This document shows positions 21,901 through 34,675 of a DNA stretch of 64,000 bases, piece after piece; the stretch's first letter is position 1; the number at the start of each line of letters is the position of its first letter. This stretch comes from Amblyomma americanum (taxonomy: Eukaryota > Arthropoda > Arachnida > Ixodida > Ixodidae), in assembly GCF_052857255.1 (NCBI RefSeq), contig NC_135497.1, positions 350,378,799 to 350,442,798 on the forward strand. Direction: 5' to 3'. The position numbers and the translations under genes were made by a program. The notes below the pieces were generated by a model. It made no database searches. It saw nothing but the letters and a program-made list of their open reading frames with translations, and had not been told where the DNA came from.

Positions 21901-21969
21901 AGCGGTAGCCTAATGGTTGGCCATCCGCCTGGCATGCGAGAGGTGCGGGGTTCGAACCCCTGTGGCGCT
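21901..21969 (+). pseudogene. tRNA-like sequence (Ala-like anticodon GGC), unit 1
   Basis: A 69-nt segment with near-complete tRNA form. The acceptor arms AGCGGTA and TGGCGCT pair at 6 of 7 positions including one wobble. There is a D-arm-like TAATGGTTGG, a possible anticodon stem TCCGC/GCGAG with one mismatch, loop CTGGCAT, and a perfect T arm GGGGTTCGAACCCC. It could be a decayed tRNA gene or the head of an unidentified SINE. No pol III T-run terminator follows directly, so I do not call it functional. Confidence 0.5.
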
Positions 21970-22317
21970 GGATGCCCACCGGTGATACTATGAGTACAAC
22001 CTTCCCCTGAACTGGTGCTCGGCTCAATTAGGGTGTAATGTTTGGGAAATGGGTCTTTGACCCCAATTTGGGCCTGATTGCATCACCTATACTGCGCTGT
22101 GTCACCTTGGCGACGACGCGCGACGAGAGGTACTCAACCTTTACAATCATTCATGGCCCAACGGTGGTGCTGGTCTCCAGTGGAAATCCAGTCGGCTGAT
22201 ACCGCTACTAAAACTACGGAAATCCGATATTGAGCTCACATCTTTGGCCTAACGTCACTGATCTTCTGTCCCCAGATTAGCAAAATAAACGCCAGAAGCA
22301 CACGTGCTTGGCAGGTT
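21970..22317. other. Interval between tRNA-like sequence and LINE, unit 1
   Basis: May be the body of a SINE headed by the tRNA-like sequence at 21901-21969, or upstream LINE sequence. I could not assign it. Confidence 0.4.
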
Positions 22318-24476
22318 TTTCTTCATGTCAAAGGTGCTTACGATAACCTGACACATTAATCCACTCTTGATGTGCAATGGCCTGTTTGAATTTGTGGCCA
22401 GAGTGTTCAGGTGGATCAAAAGGTATTCGACCAAAAGGCCATTTTTATTATGTGTGAAGTTGTTCCGACACCTGTTCATTACACCCCCCAGGGCGTGCCC
22501 CAGGGCGGAGTTCTTAGCCCTACATTGTTTAAGCTGACACTTATATCACTCCCAGAGAACCTACCAAATACCGTCCATATTTCTATGTGTACCGATGACG
22601 TCTGCATCTCAGCCTCCACTCTGACGCTTCTGAAGGTGCGACCAAGACTTCAGCGAGTTGAAACCACAACTTCCTGCTGTCTCCGAGAGCATGGTCTTAG
22701 CATTTCAGACGTGAAGCGCGCGTTATATAGAGTGGCATATACACGCAAATGAATCACTCAATATCCTCTAACTATCGACAGCCCACCCATTGCCTATTGA
22801 ACTTCTCATTGCTGTTTAGGGGTTATCATTGACAGCACAGGAGTTTATCATGCAGCCCGCATTGCAGTGTGAGCGAATCTCTATCCATCCTCTACTGAGA
22901 TTTCTGTCCGTGAAATCATTGGGCTTTTCGGTTCAGGCAATGCTGCAGCTGCACGGAGCACTTTTCTTGGGATTTTTGCGGTATAATACTGCCGTGCTAT
23001 TGAACACACACAAGACAAATTTGCGTGCCCTCTGGACTGTAAAGGTCAGCCTCTTCACACACGCCTGGGTATCCCTCGCAGCTTACCAACAGTTCAACTA
23101 TTGCTATCGACAAGGGCGACCCACTTTCGACGCGTATAACATTTGACACCCTGCTGATACACGCACTTAAAGTAGCAAGGATTCCTCAACGTCATTTCGT
23201 TTCAGTTACGGTACTGAGCCCATATGCAGCGTTTTGTAATGTAATAGAAGCCCACCAATTGTCCATCTCGTCACAGTTAATCCCGGCCGCACGGCCTTCC
23301 ACTGCGGTGTGGTGTCCGGGGGAGTCATGTATGCGCCTTGCAATTCATAGGATAGCGAAGAAAACGAAGTTATCGACTCCGATCCTTAAGCAGCTGACAC
23401 ACTACCTATTCCATGCCAAATATGACCGCACGCATGTACATACACCTCGCTCGGTCTCATCTACTATTTCAGTTTGCGCCGTGGTCATTCCTAGAAAACA
23501 GGCCAGTATTAACCAACTAGTTTCTTATTGGACAACATCAACAGGGTCTGAATGGTCCACTCTTCATATAGCTGCGCTGTACATCGGTGCATAAACACTC
23601 CAGAAATGAGCTGTGTTCTGCGATTCAAAAGCTGTCTGCAATGTCTCAATTCTGCTTTCCTCAATTTCGATCACGAGAAAACCACAGCGGAGATGAGACG
23701 TCTTCAACGCCAGGCACTGGAAGAAGGTCATGACGTCATCTTTCAGTAGCTATCAGGACAAGTGGAATCGTCAGGAAATGACGCAGCTGAGGCTAGGGCT
23801 CCATTGGCCCACGGCAGTACCAACATTCTCCGGATACCACTGACAAGAGCCGACACAGCGTGACATCTGAGAGTGCTTGGCCGGAGTGAGATTTCAGCGT
23901 CATGGTCTTCCGCTGCAAACTATACATGCCGTTTGCTCTGCCTCGACCGCATACTTCAACTAAATCCTCCTGCCGGCCTCTCCCGCAGCGATGCTACACT
24001 TTTGTGTCGCCTTAGGCTGGGAGTGCCATTTACAAATGCCTACTCCTACTTAATCGCAAGGCAGGCTTTCGTGCCTGTGAGAACAACTGGCACGATATTA
24101 CAATTGAGCACCGACTTTGTGAGTGTCCCCGGTTTGAACGTGAGCGTGTCCTCCTTGCTGGAACGCTCCTGCGCTTTGATCCTCGGCCCCTTACATCCTC
24201 TGCCCTTGGACTAAACCTTCATCGCAGAGAACAGCTGTGAAGGCGCATTTCAAGTTCTTGAAATACACAGGACTGAGTTCAGGGTTGGAAACTTCCAGTC
24301 TCTGTGTCTCCTGTTAATAATTGAATACGGACACGTGAAAAAGTGATCTCACTTTCCCTTTTCCCCTTTCGATCTCTCCCTCTGTGCCCCTTCCCGCATG
24401 TAGTGTAGTATACTGGGCGTCACCTAGTACACCTCGCTGCTTTCCGTTCATGTCCCTCTATCTTTTTCAAAGATAG
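22318..24476 (+). mobile_element. Degenerate non-LTR retrotransposon (RT + RNase H), unit 1
   Basis: Starts within the RT palm (FLHVKGAYDN, equivalent to the first catalytic Asp region). A 113-aa frame at 22411-22752 carries GVPQGGVLSPTLF and CTDDV, the latter a decayed (Y/F)xDD box. Further frames give an RNase H-like segment at 23259-23594 (STGSEWSTLH) and SGNDAAEA near 23770, then a C-terminal block at 23873-24214 (ATLLCRLRLGVPFTNAYS), followed by a pyrimidine-rich 3' region. RNase H after RT points to the I/R1-type superfamily. Multiple stops and shifts make it inactive. The endonuclease and 5' half are missing. Confidence 0.8.
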
Positions 24477-27400
24477 TGCACATACTCAATGCCACTCGGC
24501 AATCTCATCGGCCTCCGAAGAAACTGAAATGCAAAATCGCGAATCACAATGGTTACGAAGAATTTTTTATCTTCACCTTAAATTCTTGAGACAACAGCTC
24601 TCAGTCGATGTCAACTGTTGATTGCTGACTTCTCCACACATATGTTAAAAAACGGTATCCGTGAGGACGACAGTTCCTAAAGCTGCTCATTCTTGATACC
24701 GCTGCAGCAAACACGACGGAGGCTGTCATCCACCAAAATCTAACGCCGTCTTGCGATATGTTTCCCTTAATTATACCCGGCATACTATATTTAAATTTCG
24801 ACATGTAGCGCGAACGACGAGATTCTGGTCATTTACACACTTTTCGCGTAGTAAAGCACGACACTACAATGAACCTACACTCTAACAGACGATTAAGGGC
24901 CCATACGTGACTCTGGATTGAACGTAAACACAATTCAGCATACACTAGAGCCTACAACAGAATATAACCGACCAGAACACAAAAATGTGCTCCACATTGT
25001 TGAATCTTTCCGCGCTTCAGTGGGTTTGAGAAGGAAATACATGTTTCATACTTTCTTTGGCCCTGCTCCCTCATAGATTCTTACTAAAGTGACAGCCAGT
25101 AATACTAAATGGGCAGCTGTGAAGAAAAGCGAGAAGCGCTCCCCAGAAAGCCACAAGTAGGTCTAAGTACAAGTAACACCGGCTACTAGAGACAAGAAAG
25201 CAAGCAAACGTCATCCTACTGAGACCAAAAGGTTCAAAATATACTTGAGTTTTGCTTTTCTATAGTGCTTATACCTAAGCAAATTACATTCTACTGTGAA
25301 AAATGAATCTAGGTCTTTAAAGGCAGGCAAAAAGAACCCGGGGTCTTCGCTGTCGGCTATTCAGACGAAGAAGATACTCGAAACTGCGGTTCACAACGTG
25401 GTGGTGAAGCCGGCTAGTCAAACCTGGTTAAAATGTAGCACATGGGTCTGGCGCTTTTGCAACTGTTAGCATAATGTGAGGAAGCCACTGGCGCTGATGG
25501 GCCACCAGCATGAGTGGAAGAGTTCTCATTTGTTCTCTCTCGTATTTTTTCGGCTGTAAGTTTAAGGTCGTTATCAGAAGTGTGCAGGCGCCTGCGAGAT
25601 GCCACTTACATAAGTGGGCGGGGAAAAGCAGCCGAGATCACCGTGCGCCAAGTCCCGCTGGCCCTTTCCGCCACTATCTCCCCACTGGAGCACTGCCAGC
25701 ACCTTGGCAGTGGCGGCGGTGACGGAGGCGGTGCACGTCCAACCGACAACGCCTTCCGCGTAGGGGGACAGGCGGGTGGCCCAAAACAGACGTCGCTCTC
25801 CACGTATGCCGGGGAGCAGAGCCTGGGCGGTTGGCTGCAACAGGCACATTAATAGACGAAGTCCACTCAAGGATTTCCGAAGAGAAATGCAAAGCAATAT
25901 CGGTATACCCGACAGCCGCGTGCTGAGAAAAGATTTGTCACTTATTACGCGCCCAAAAGAAGGGTCTACGCAGTCACAATTTTATTTGAGAAGAAGGTCC
26001 AGGTGGACAAAACATTAAAACTGGAATAACATAGGTAAGAATAACGATTAATAGTTGTACAGTATTATTAACTGCGCTACTGGGTAGATTTCCTTCGGCA
26101 TGACTCCTTAATGATGGGAGTAGATCGAACGGCTTTATCATTAAGTGCTTTTGGCCGTAGTAGATGCAGCGGAGTGCCCATGTTTAACACTCTCGCAAGA
26201 AAAATTAGGAAAACCTACCCCGTACTGATAAAATTTGTCTTCTAAATCAGGAACTAACGAAGCGAAATAAAATTTGCTGACATGTCCCAAAGCAGTTTCA
26301 TATTCACTATTCCATAATTGTTCACACCTGAGGGACATCGCTTTGCACATTATTTTGCTGTTGAGCTATTAACGGTTGTCACTTATCCCTTATCGTTTCT
26401 TTATTTATAACTGACTGATTTCGTTGTCATCATTCTTCTTGTGCCAGACTAATCGGAGCATATTCTCTGTCTTTGTACGAAATTACTCGTCCTAGGCGAC
26501 ACCTCTGAGCGATGTCATGTTTTTCATGTTCAAAATTTAGAACGTCAGAGTTGTCGGCACTATAAAATTTCTTTTCGTCCGCCACTTTAAAATGGTGCTT
26601 AAAATTTTCTTCAGGTACACACATTCCTAGTCTGGTTCTCCGATGGCATGCGCAGCGCTGGCTTTAATTCTCTCCACAACAAACGTCAACGGCACCTGAC
26701 TCTTCTCAGATGTGTACATAACCTGTTGCAACTGTCCCGCTAGCCCCTTAAAACATAACTGGTGGCTCCGTCGGTTATTGATCGGGTTGCATGTCGGCAT
26801 CACCCATAATAATATTAGAATAGACACAGGAAGATAGGCATTTGCAAAAGTGCGCCGCAAGCGCTGCCTGCAAGGATTCCGAGGGATGCGATGACCACAA
26901 ATAGGAGTGCCTGAGTTGTCTCCAGCAGAGGGAAGTAGTGCAGGCCAGACAACGCACACCCCCCAAGCGGAAATTCAACGTTCAAAACACTGCCCACAAT
27001 ACTGCCGCCAAACTTCGAGTACGTTGAACTGGATCTTCTGTACAACAGCCTTGCGTTTCAGGGACAAAACACCATATATCTGGTTGCACTGGCTGTTCCG
27101 TGTCGATCAGCGAATTTGGTTCCCCATACCAAGATGTGTAGTTTCTGCGAGCCCATCAGAACCCATCAGAAATTCTCCCAGCCATTTCCACCCTTCAGAA
27201 GCCAGGACCCACCGGAAGCACACGCCGCATCACAACAAAATGCCACGACGAAGCAAATTTAAAGATGGTATGGGACGCGATCAATATAAAAGCGAGTGGA
27301 AAACTAAATGTTAAATCAATGCTTCTAGAGCAGATTTGTCGCATCGCATTGCATCACCACGCATTATATTTTGTTACACGGATATTGTAGAACCGGAGCC

Positions 27401-27802
27401 ATTACAACAAAACTTCATTTTTCTAACGTCTCAGAACTATTTCAAGTACCTCACAGACCACCCACTAAATGACTGCACTTCTAAGTTTGAACCTTGAAAT
27501 AATGTCACCAAAATATTAGAAGAAAGCGAGTGATTTTCGATGCTGGTTTCTTCCCATCAAAACTAGCAGCGTTTTAATTACTGTTGAACCTGGTTAGACA
27601 GCGAAAGCTATGGTGTATCGGGCAACTAGACGCGGCTTGGCTTTTGTAACTTAGTCTGCGTTCCGGATACTGGATAGGCAACGGGTGCTCAGGCAGCTAA
27701 AAGATAAATTAATGGGTTTTCGCGAGATGTTGACCACTCAATGAACGCTGTGGCCTATTGCTGAAGTGCCGCGCGTCTGCCACGTTGTTGTCACTGCTAA
27801 TG
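24477..27802. other. No recognisable gene, unit 2 proximal stretch
   Basis: Colinear with 171-3497. The hydrophobic minus frame is at 26815-27045 and is longer here (76 codons), because a stop present upstream in unit 1 is absent. Confidence 0.6.
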
Positions 27803-28274
27803 AACGCAGGCCACATCTCTCTCTTACCACGGCCACGTACATCATAGCGCAATTGAGGTGTCCACTGACCCAGAGAGCCAGTTACGCGCTCTTCCTTTCC
27901 TCAAAATCACCGCAGTCTATATCGCTGTCAACGCCTTCGCCAATGAACACAATGAACGCCGACATCCTACAGATTAACTTCCGCCTTTCTGCTACAACAT
28001 TATCAATGGTGGTGGTAGTGGTTTTATTTAATATAATAGTAAAAAGGAAGGAAAAGATTTTTGCTAACCCCGGCATCTGCCATCGATGCACCATCGATGA
28101 TCGATGATCGAAGCACCTGAGCTGGGGCAGCGGAAATAAAGGACAGCAGTGTCAACGCATGCAGCGCGCATCTCTCACTATCGCCACGTAGCTTAAAGCG
28201 CGACTGAGGTGTCCACTGAGCCAGGTGGCAGGTGTGCGCCTTTCTTTGCTAATCGAAGAGTCTGTATCGATTGC
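27803..28274. repeat. Diverged 120-bp direct duplication, unit 2
   Basis: Copies at 27803-27925 and 28154-28274, colinear with unit 1. Confidence 0.7.
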
Positions 28275-28279
28275 AAGGC

Positions 28280-29050
28280 TATGATTCAAGCGTTGGTACA
28301 AGAGCGCGGTGACGACGGCTGCACGCGCAGCTAGAGCGCAGTCATGTCATGGCGGTCACGTGTAACAGCTCGGAGGCAGCGGCACACTCTAACCCTCCTC
28401 TCCCGCTCCTCGGTTCAATGCCATATGAAACAAAAGCCGAACAAACTACAGAAGGCAGTAGTAAAGCTTGCGCTTTAATACTCACCGGAGTACCCTTCGA
28501 TGTGAAAGTACCGCGGTGGTGTATGGGTGGACGGCTCACGGCTCTGACAGGCTGGGCGCTCTCCCGGACATGCAGCCGCCGTGGACATCGATGTGGAGCT
28601 CGAGAGCAGTGGCCGGCATCACCTGCCTGTCCACCGCGTTTGCTGCCGCAGGGTCCGCCCGAGACGGCTAGGCCGCGGTAGAGCTCGGAGAGCGGTGGCC
28701 GCCCAGGTGACCACCTTGCAGAGTCAATGTTGCGACCGCAGTCCCCGGGGCAGGAGCCCAGTCCTCGCTCGGTGGCGCCAGGACAACACGGAGGAGACGA
28801 GAGGCGCGGCGAAGAAGGCGACGATCCGTCTGAAGGACCAGGCGGAGCTGACTTCAGAGAGGCACTGTGCATGGCTACGTGTCGCGCAGAAAGGAACGCT
28901 AGGTGTGGTGCCTACGTGCGAATCGTCGAATACTGAATGAGGAAGGCGCAACTCGTGCGCTCGAGCGCTTCTGCTTGTTGTACTGCCTTCTCTTCTTCGT
29001 GGCGCTTTGCGCAAGGTGCAGCTCTGGCAGGAATTAGCGGCGCTCAAACG
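28280..29050. promoter_or_regulatory. CpG-rich block 1, unit 2
   Basis: Orthologue of 3975-4745. The GTGAGT donor (28480-28485, minus) is kept, but the ATG of the candidate first exon has become ATT (near 28728). If the exon was ever translated, this copy could not use that start. Confidence 0.35.
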
Positions 29051-30147
29051 AGCGAATTGCTAACAAAGAGACGCGCCTACGGTCGAGAATATAGTGTAAA
29101 ACAGAGAAGGCATTTTTAGAGGCTCTCTAAACTAGAAAGTCTGCCTATTTTATGAAGTTTCTATCGAGCAGGTAACATTAACACCTCAAAAAGCTCTCCC
29201 GGAAGCTGATATGCGTACAAATCGTAGACTTTGGAGCCTTATTGTTGTCGTTAGAAGAATGTTCTTGTTGTCGTGTCCTCGAGGTTTCTCGGATTGGTGT
29301 GAAGGTAGATGGTTCCCTAAGGAGAAAAAATAAATCCTGATTTGATTGCAAAGAGAGAACAACGCTAAAATAACTTATAATAAGCTAGTGCTCGTTGTTC
29401 GCACAAAGTAGAGACCACGCACATTGAACCACAAGCGCGTACAGAGCGGTCAGTGCTGGAAGTCAGAGAATGGCGGGAGGTCAGCCTAGTGTCATATCAT
29501 GGTTGGCTACGCTGCTCTAGACGGGCGCAAAAACAGAATTTTTTACTGCTTATTGCGTAAATTGCGAAATTCAGTGATAATAGCGGGTCGTCGTACAACA
29601 TCGTAATCCGTAGCTCGCAATATCCGTCTGCGATCTGCGGTGCGAGTACGACGCTTGTTCGCAACATCCTTTTCTTGCATGTCCAAGAGGAAAATGGCGA
29701 CATGCACGCGCTTCTTCCAAGGCTGCCAGCCTATGCACTGGCACTGGTCACATTGGGGGTTTAACCTAAACACTTTTGACTAAGGTCTAACATCGTTCCC
29801 GCTTCGAGTTGTTGAGCGATTCCGTTTCGCTCTAACATTTGCTAGCCGTCCCAATTAGCGTACTTTCAAGTCCGATTGCTTCACATAGTCCGTGGTCCCG
29901 AGTTCGATTTTCGGGCCCGGATGAATTTTTCACCAACTGCAAAGCTTCTGTGAAAGACTTACATAGTTTTTTTCTTTGCCGCTGTTTTATTCCGGTGGGC
30001 GGTTTGCAATGAGTCGATCAATGTCTGTACTGCAAAAGGGTATTAGTCTGGGATAGTCGGTATATTTCGCAGGAAAATGTACAGTTTTTGCGGTAATACC
30101 TTATGTACGTAAGGTATCGCACAACGTGAAAAAGATAGCCGGGAAAG
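29051..30147. other. No recognisable gene, unit 2
   Basis: Colinear with 4746-5818 plus the 27-bp segment 29806-29832. T-arm-like hairpin at 29897-29915. Confidence 0.55.
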
Positions 30148-30155
30148 CCGGTGTA

Positions 30156-30466
30156 ATAATAATTGGTTTTTGGGGAAAGGAAATGGCGCAGTATCTGTCT
30201 CATATATCGTTGGACACCTGAACCGCGCCGTAAGGGAAGGGATAAAGGAGGGAGTGAAAGAAGAAAGAAGAGGTGCCGTAGTGGAGGGCTCCGGAATAAT
30301 TCCGACCACCTGGGGATCTTTAACGTGCACTGACATCGCACAACACACGGGCGCCTTAGCGTTTTTTCTCCATAAAAACGCAGTCGCCGCGGTCGGGTAC
30401 GAACCCGGGAACTCCTGATCAGTTGTCGAGCGCCCTAACCACTGAGCCTCCGCGGCGGGTGGAAAT
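30156..30466 (-). mobile_element. tRNA-derived SINE, unit 2 copy
   Basis: Orthologous to 5827-6137. Box B reads GGGTTCGTACCC. The left target duplication CCGGTGTA (30148-30155) is intact, while the right one (30467-30474) has one substitution (CCGGTCTA). Confidence 0.88.
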
Positions 30467-30474
30467 CCGGTCTA

Positions 30475-32758
30475 CGAGTCGCTTTTCCGCTCCTAACAAA
30501 TGGCAGCATCTTTGCAAGAAAATCATCTGTGAAAGACCGCCACCTGCCGATTGTGAGAAGAACCATGATTTCTGTTGTGTGCCATGCCGAAAAAATGTAG
30601 TGTACAAAATTACTTCTTATCTTCCAGCAAGAATGTGTGTGAGGATTCGAAAACTGGTGTTTAAAACGCTGTGTTAAATGCAAAAAACTCTACCCGAAAT
30701 TTTACGCAGTTACAAAACGCACCCGCGGGCTTCAGGAGAGTGCACCAATATTACACGGGACGAACCACAAAGCGTTCTTAGAGTGAAGGTTCAACGCAGC
30801 TATAGTAAAAAAAAAATGCGTGGTTGTTCTAAGTAGCTGCATGCCATTGTGCAGAAACTGTAAGTATGCACAGAGGATACCGTATGACTGGTAATGGTGT
30901 CCATGTTAACGCGTCATTTAAAACACTCAAAGAAACATCTTTGTTTTCCTCAATTTAATTTGAAGCCTCTTCGTTAATGCCGAAGTTTCTGATCGATTTT
31001 GAAGATTTGTTTCGAGGTCTGGGCATAACCTTAAAGTGCCTGTCAGCGCTCTCCCGCTCCCTCATTCATACTCTCCTAGCGATTTCACGCCTTTGGTCCG
31101 GCCCTGCGGTCGTGTATTCCGTGACAACTATTCTGCGATTCAAGGCCAGTTGATAATAAAATTTATTCTCAACTAGTTTTGCTCCTAGCCCTCAGTGTTG
31201 AGTGCTTATACAGGCTTTCAACCATGGGCCATTCCTCCCCAGGCCCTGAGTTATGTCCTCAGAAAATGGGAGGCTACTCAAAGTGCCACGATTGAACTCT
31301 ATCTCCTCCTATTACCCAAATCCATCGCCCTGAAGGCATCTCGCAAAAGCTATGGACAGCAACGAAAAAAATTCCGTCTCGTCGATGTTCTTTTAATTTG
31401 TGTTCACACCTTTTATTAAGATCAAGCAGTTTCTGCAACGAGGGTCAGCTCTGTTGAACTACGTTTTGATACGCTTGAACAGCGTCTTAATGTGTTCGTG
31501 ACGCTCCCGTGAGTAGTCCCTTGAAAAGAGGTTTCCACTGACATCAACTTTGACGAGATTATGAAAAGGAAGGAAAAATGCTTCAATATTAGTATAAATA
31601 ATCGTTGCAAGAATGCAGGAGTTAATAAGATGAAAAGCAGTTAATTACATGTGAAAAAAGAGCCTCATTTTATTTTTTCTAAGAAACCGTGACATCAAGG
31701 GAGTCATTTTTGGTCGCACAGGCTCCTTCCGCTGCATACGCGGAAAAAGGTTGGCGATAAGCGGATTACGGAAAACGTATTGCCTTTCACTGCCGTAATC
31801 TAGCCCTAGAGGTGGCGGCCTCTAGGACGTTGGTGAAAACTGTATTCTGAAGAATACTACGGATGTTGGAGCTGGAAGCTAATGAATCATGCAGCGAGAC
31901 ACAGGACAAAGCCAGTAAGCAGGTACTAACTCGTATGTTACCCCCCAGAGAGGAGTACAGTGGGAAAACATCGGGAGGGGAGCTTTCATAAAACCAGCAA
32001 TTTTCAAAAGGGCTGCATTCCAAGGACATTTCAAGTCAGCATGTTGGCAATAAGAGAGGTGTTTTTCAGAAGCATGCAAGGGTGCACTTCTCGTTCATGA
32101 TTTTTGTTTCTCATTCTAAAGGCCTTCTTTCTCTTTTCCTTCTTGCTAAACACTTTTCCACGTACAGCCATATTGCTGGCTTGACTGCTTTTTGTAGCTG
32201 GCGCTAAAATTGATCACGCCTGCGCTTTAACTTCTGGCGCTCTATCTTCCTCCGTTCATCCCTCTGCACCTGCAGCCGGAACAATGAACAACCTACTCAC
32301 CACGGAACGGCGACGAAGACGTTTTTCTCTCCCTGCCTAGCCTCTCCTGCAGACTGCGCGCGACCCATCTAGAGTTTTCCTTCTCAAGAATAAAGTGAGT
32401 GTGTCCTTTGCGTTCGGGACTGTTTCGTTAGGAAACAAGCTTTCCGAAAGAGATGAGTTACTGGTATCCGCAAGTGGTCACTTGACAACTTGCAGAATAG
32501 TAGCACCCTCTGGAATATAGCACACGTTTTTTTCAAACGATAACCGTTGTTCACATTTCCTCATTCTTGTTCGAAAAGGAAGAAAAAGACGCTTTTTATC
32601 TGCATGAGAGGGAAGTTGTTGAAAGGACACAATGAATAGCCAAAAGTTCCAGTGAATCCAAAATTTCTACTCACTATAAGGCGCCAAGTTCTCCAGTACC
32701 AGCACTGGTCTCTAGCTTATCCGCAGTAAATACTCGCTCTGTCTCCTTCTGTGTGCAG
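30475..32758. other. No recognisable gene, unit 2
   Basis: Colinear with 6146-8429; nothing added. Confidence 0.6.
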
Positions 32759-33469
32759 AGCATGGCTGCGAACACGAGGAACAGATCGAAGCAGGTACAA
32801 TGGTGCACCGTAGTACCCTCCGGCAACTGCCCTTTAATCCTGTTTCACATGAAACGAACCGCTCGCTAATCCCACGGCCGTGGCGCATGCACCCTCTCGC
32901 GGAGGAAGCTACAGCGGCTGGAGCGGCGAGGTTCGGGCAAGCTGGAAATTTTCGCGACGGCGACGCGGCAGCACCGCATATCAACCAATGCCAGCCCGGT
33001 GTTGCCACGTGACTAGTAGAAGCCTAGTGCAAGAAAGCATTGGCATAGACGAGTGTTTGTGTCCGTATGCTTTTGTTTAAAAAAAATTATATAAAGTTGT
33101 GTTGAATGCTTAAAACGCAAGATTTATATTTATTTAAATAAACGGTGGAAGTAAACGACAAAATGGTGCTACTTATATAGTATGTTTTTTTGTTTGCAGG
33201 CCACCAAAATGGGTTGCAAGCGCATATCTTTTGCCAGCAACATTGGTTTTCACAGCGGTGCAAAACCCGCAGCGGCGACTCCTTTGAAACGAAAGCTCGC
33301 GAAACGCATCGCAACCCCGCGCCTTTGTCCGCTCTATTCGCCGAGTCGCTTGCATGTGAACCACCCTTTACACTCGATCTCGAAAGTTGGTGGTAACCTG
33401 TGGGGCTTCAGGTTCACTGAGAATAAAGGGCGTCACTCTCTCTTCTTTTATAGGAAGAATAAAAGTTAA
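32759..33469 (+). pseudogene. Possible two-exon remnant of a small basic protein, unit 2
   Basis: Exon-like segments 32759-32794 and 33200-33469. The second is open for 89 codons after the acceptor and ends FFYRKNKS. Between this copy and unit 3 I count eight substitutions in the first 68 codons of the second exon, all changing the amino acid, which suggests neutral drift rather than a maintained gene. Confidence 0.3.
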
Positions 33470-33734
33470 GGCAATTGACTCACCTTCCCTCTGTTGGCAG
33501 AGTAGAAGATTTAAAGGCTATCTGTGAAGGAGAATTATCGGTTACAACCTTCAAAATTCTAGAAAAACTGAACTACAGAAAGTTGCTTTCCGTCAAACAC
33601 CCTCGTTCACAGACTGGTTTTCTCTTCATTCCCTACACACAACCGAGGTTAGCGTGATCAGTCAGTCGCCCTCCATTGTAATCTTTTCAGAAATGGAGAG
33701 GGGTATGCACCTTAATCTGTGTAAACCTGAACTC

Positions 33735-34675
33735 TAGACGATTCCCAGCAGTTTTGGAAAGCGGGAAAACGTCGCCGCGACGAGAGGCGGAACCGGTCTG
33801 GTCGGGCCGGCAAAGGCTGACGCGCTCGGAGCGAAATCGAAACACGCTCCAAATTGCCGCTGGTTTGGTCGGGGTGCGACGAACCCGCCGATCCCGTCGG
33901 CGGTCAAGCGGCGTTTGAATGTAGAGGGTCTCTCTGTGGCCAACGTGACGTCGCCATGCCGCGCGCGCGCGTTAAGGCGCAATCACACTAGCGGAAACTT
34001 CCCGCAGCGGCCCAGCGTCAACATCGCCGCTGCGTCGCAGCTCCTCGAAATGACGCTCACACGGCGCGCGTTTTCTCGCTACGGTTGTCTTGGAAGGTAG
34101 AGGGAGGAGGCGTTGAGGGAGGACCCGAACGAGCAGAAAGAGGAGGGGATAGTCGCGTGACACCAGAGAAGACTGGAAAGCGCGCCCTTTTCTCGCGTCG
34201 TCGTCTTGACCGTCTGCTAGCTCTCTTCCCGTCGCCCTTTTTGTCACGAGGATGGCTGGTTCGAATGATGAGCTGTTGGCTACGGTAAACGTGCTTATAC
34301 TTCACTATACTATTCTGCACTGTATCAAGTCGCATGTTCATGCCAGCAAAGCAGCCGCCGAGTGCCCGGCCGGCCAGACGCGCGCAGTCTCCGCCTCCGC
34401 CGACGGGGTCACTGAACTGGGACCGACGTCACGGTTCACGGTCGGCGCCCATTGGGTGTTCTCGTCAGCGGCACGGGAAAAATAGCTACCGGATTCATCG
34501 CGCTGCGGGACGGCACAGCAGGCTGCCTGCGTGAGAAAAACCGGCTTGTGCGGGAAGTGGCGCGCGGAAAACGTTCTGCGTTGCGCGTTTTCCGCCTAAT
34601 GTGCGCGCGCCTTTACGTTGGAGTAAAAACGCGTCCCGCGTACTACCGCGAGGCTCCAGCTTTACATCGCTGAGA
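33735..34675 (+). promoter_or_regulatory. CpG-rich block 2 with candidate first exon, unit 2
   Basis: Orthologue of 9405-10345. Exon candidate 34252-34284 has one silent change (AAC to AAT) and the same GTAAAC donor. Inverted repeat arms at 34564-34573 and 34586-34595 are intact. Confidence 0.4.

Larger units (their letters stand above)
1..24306. repeat. Tandem array unit 1 (about 19.2 kb macrosatellite unit plus LTR retrotransposon)
   Basis: The sequence starting at position 1 recurs at 24307, 43470 and 63023 in the same orientation. Removing the 5117-bp LTR element and its 4-bp duplicated target leaves about 19185 bp, matching units 2 and 3. Compared with units 2 and 3 this unit lacks 27 bp near 5504/5505 and carries a different 61-bp segment at 20281-20341. 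The start register is arbitrary because the array continues off the left edge. Units align colinearly throughout, as judged by matching blocks along the whole length. Confidence 0.95.
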
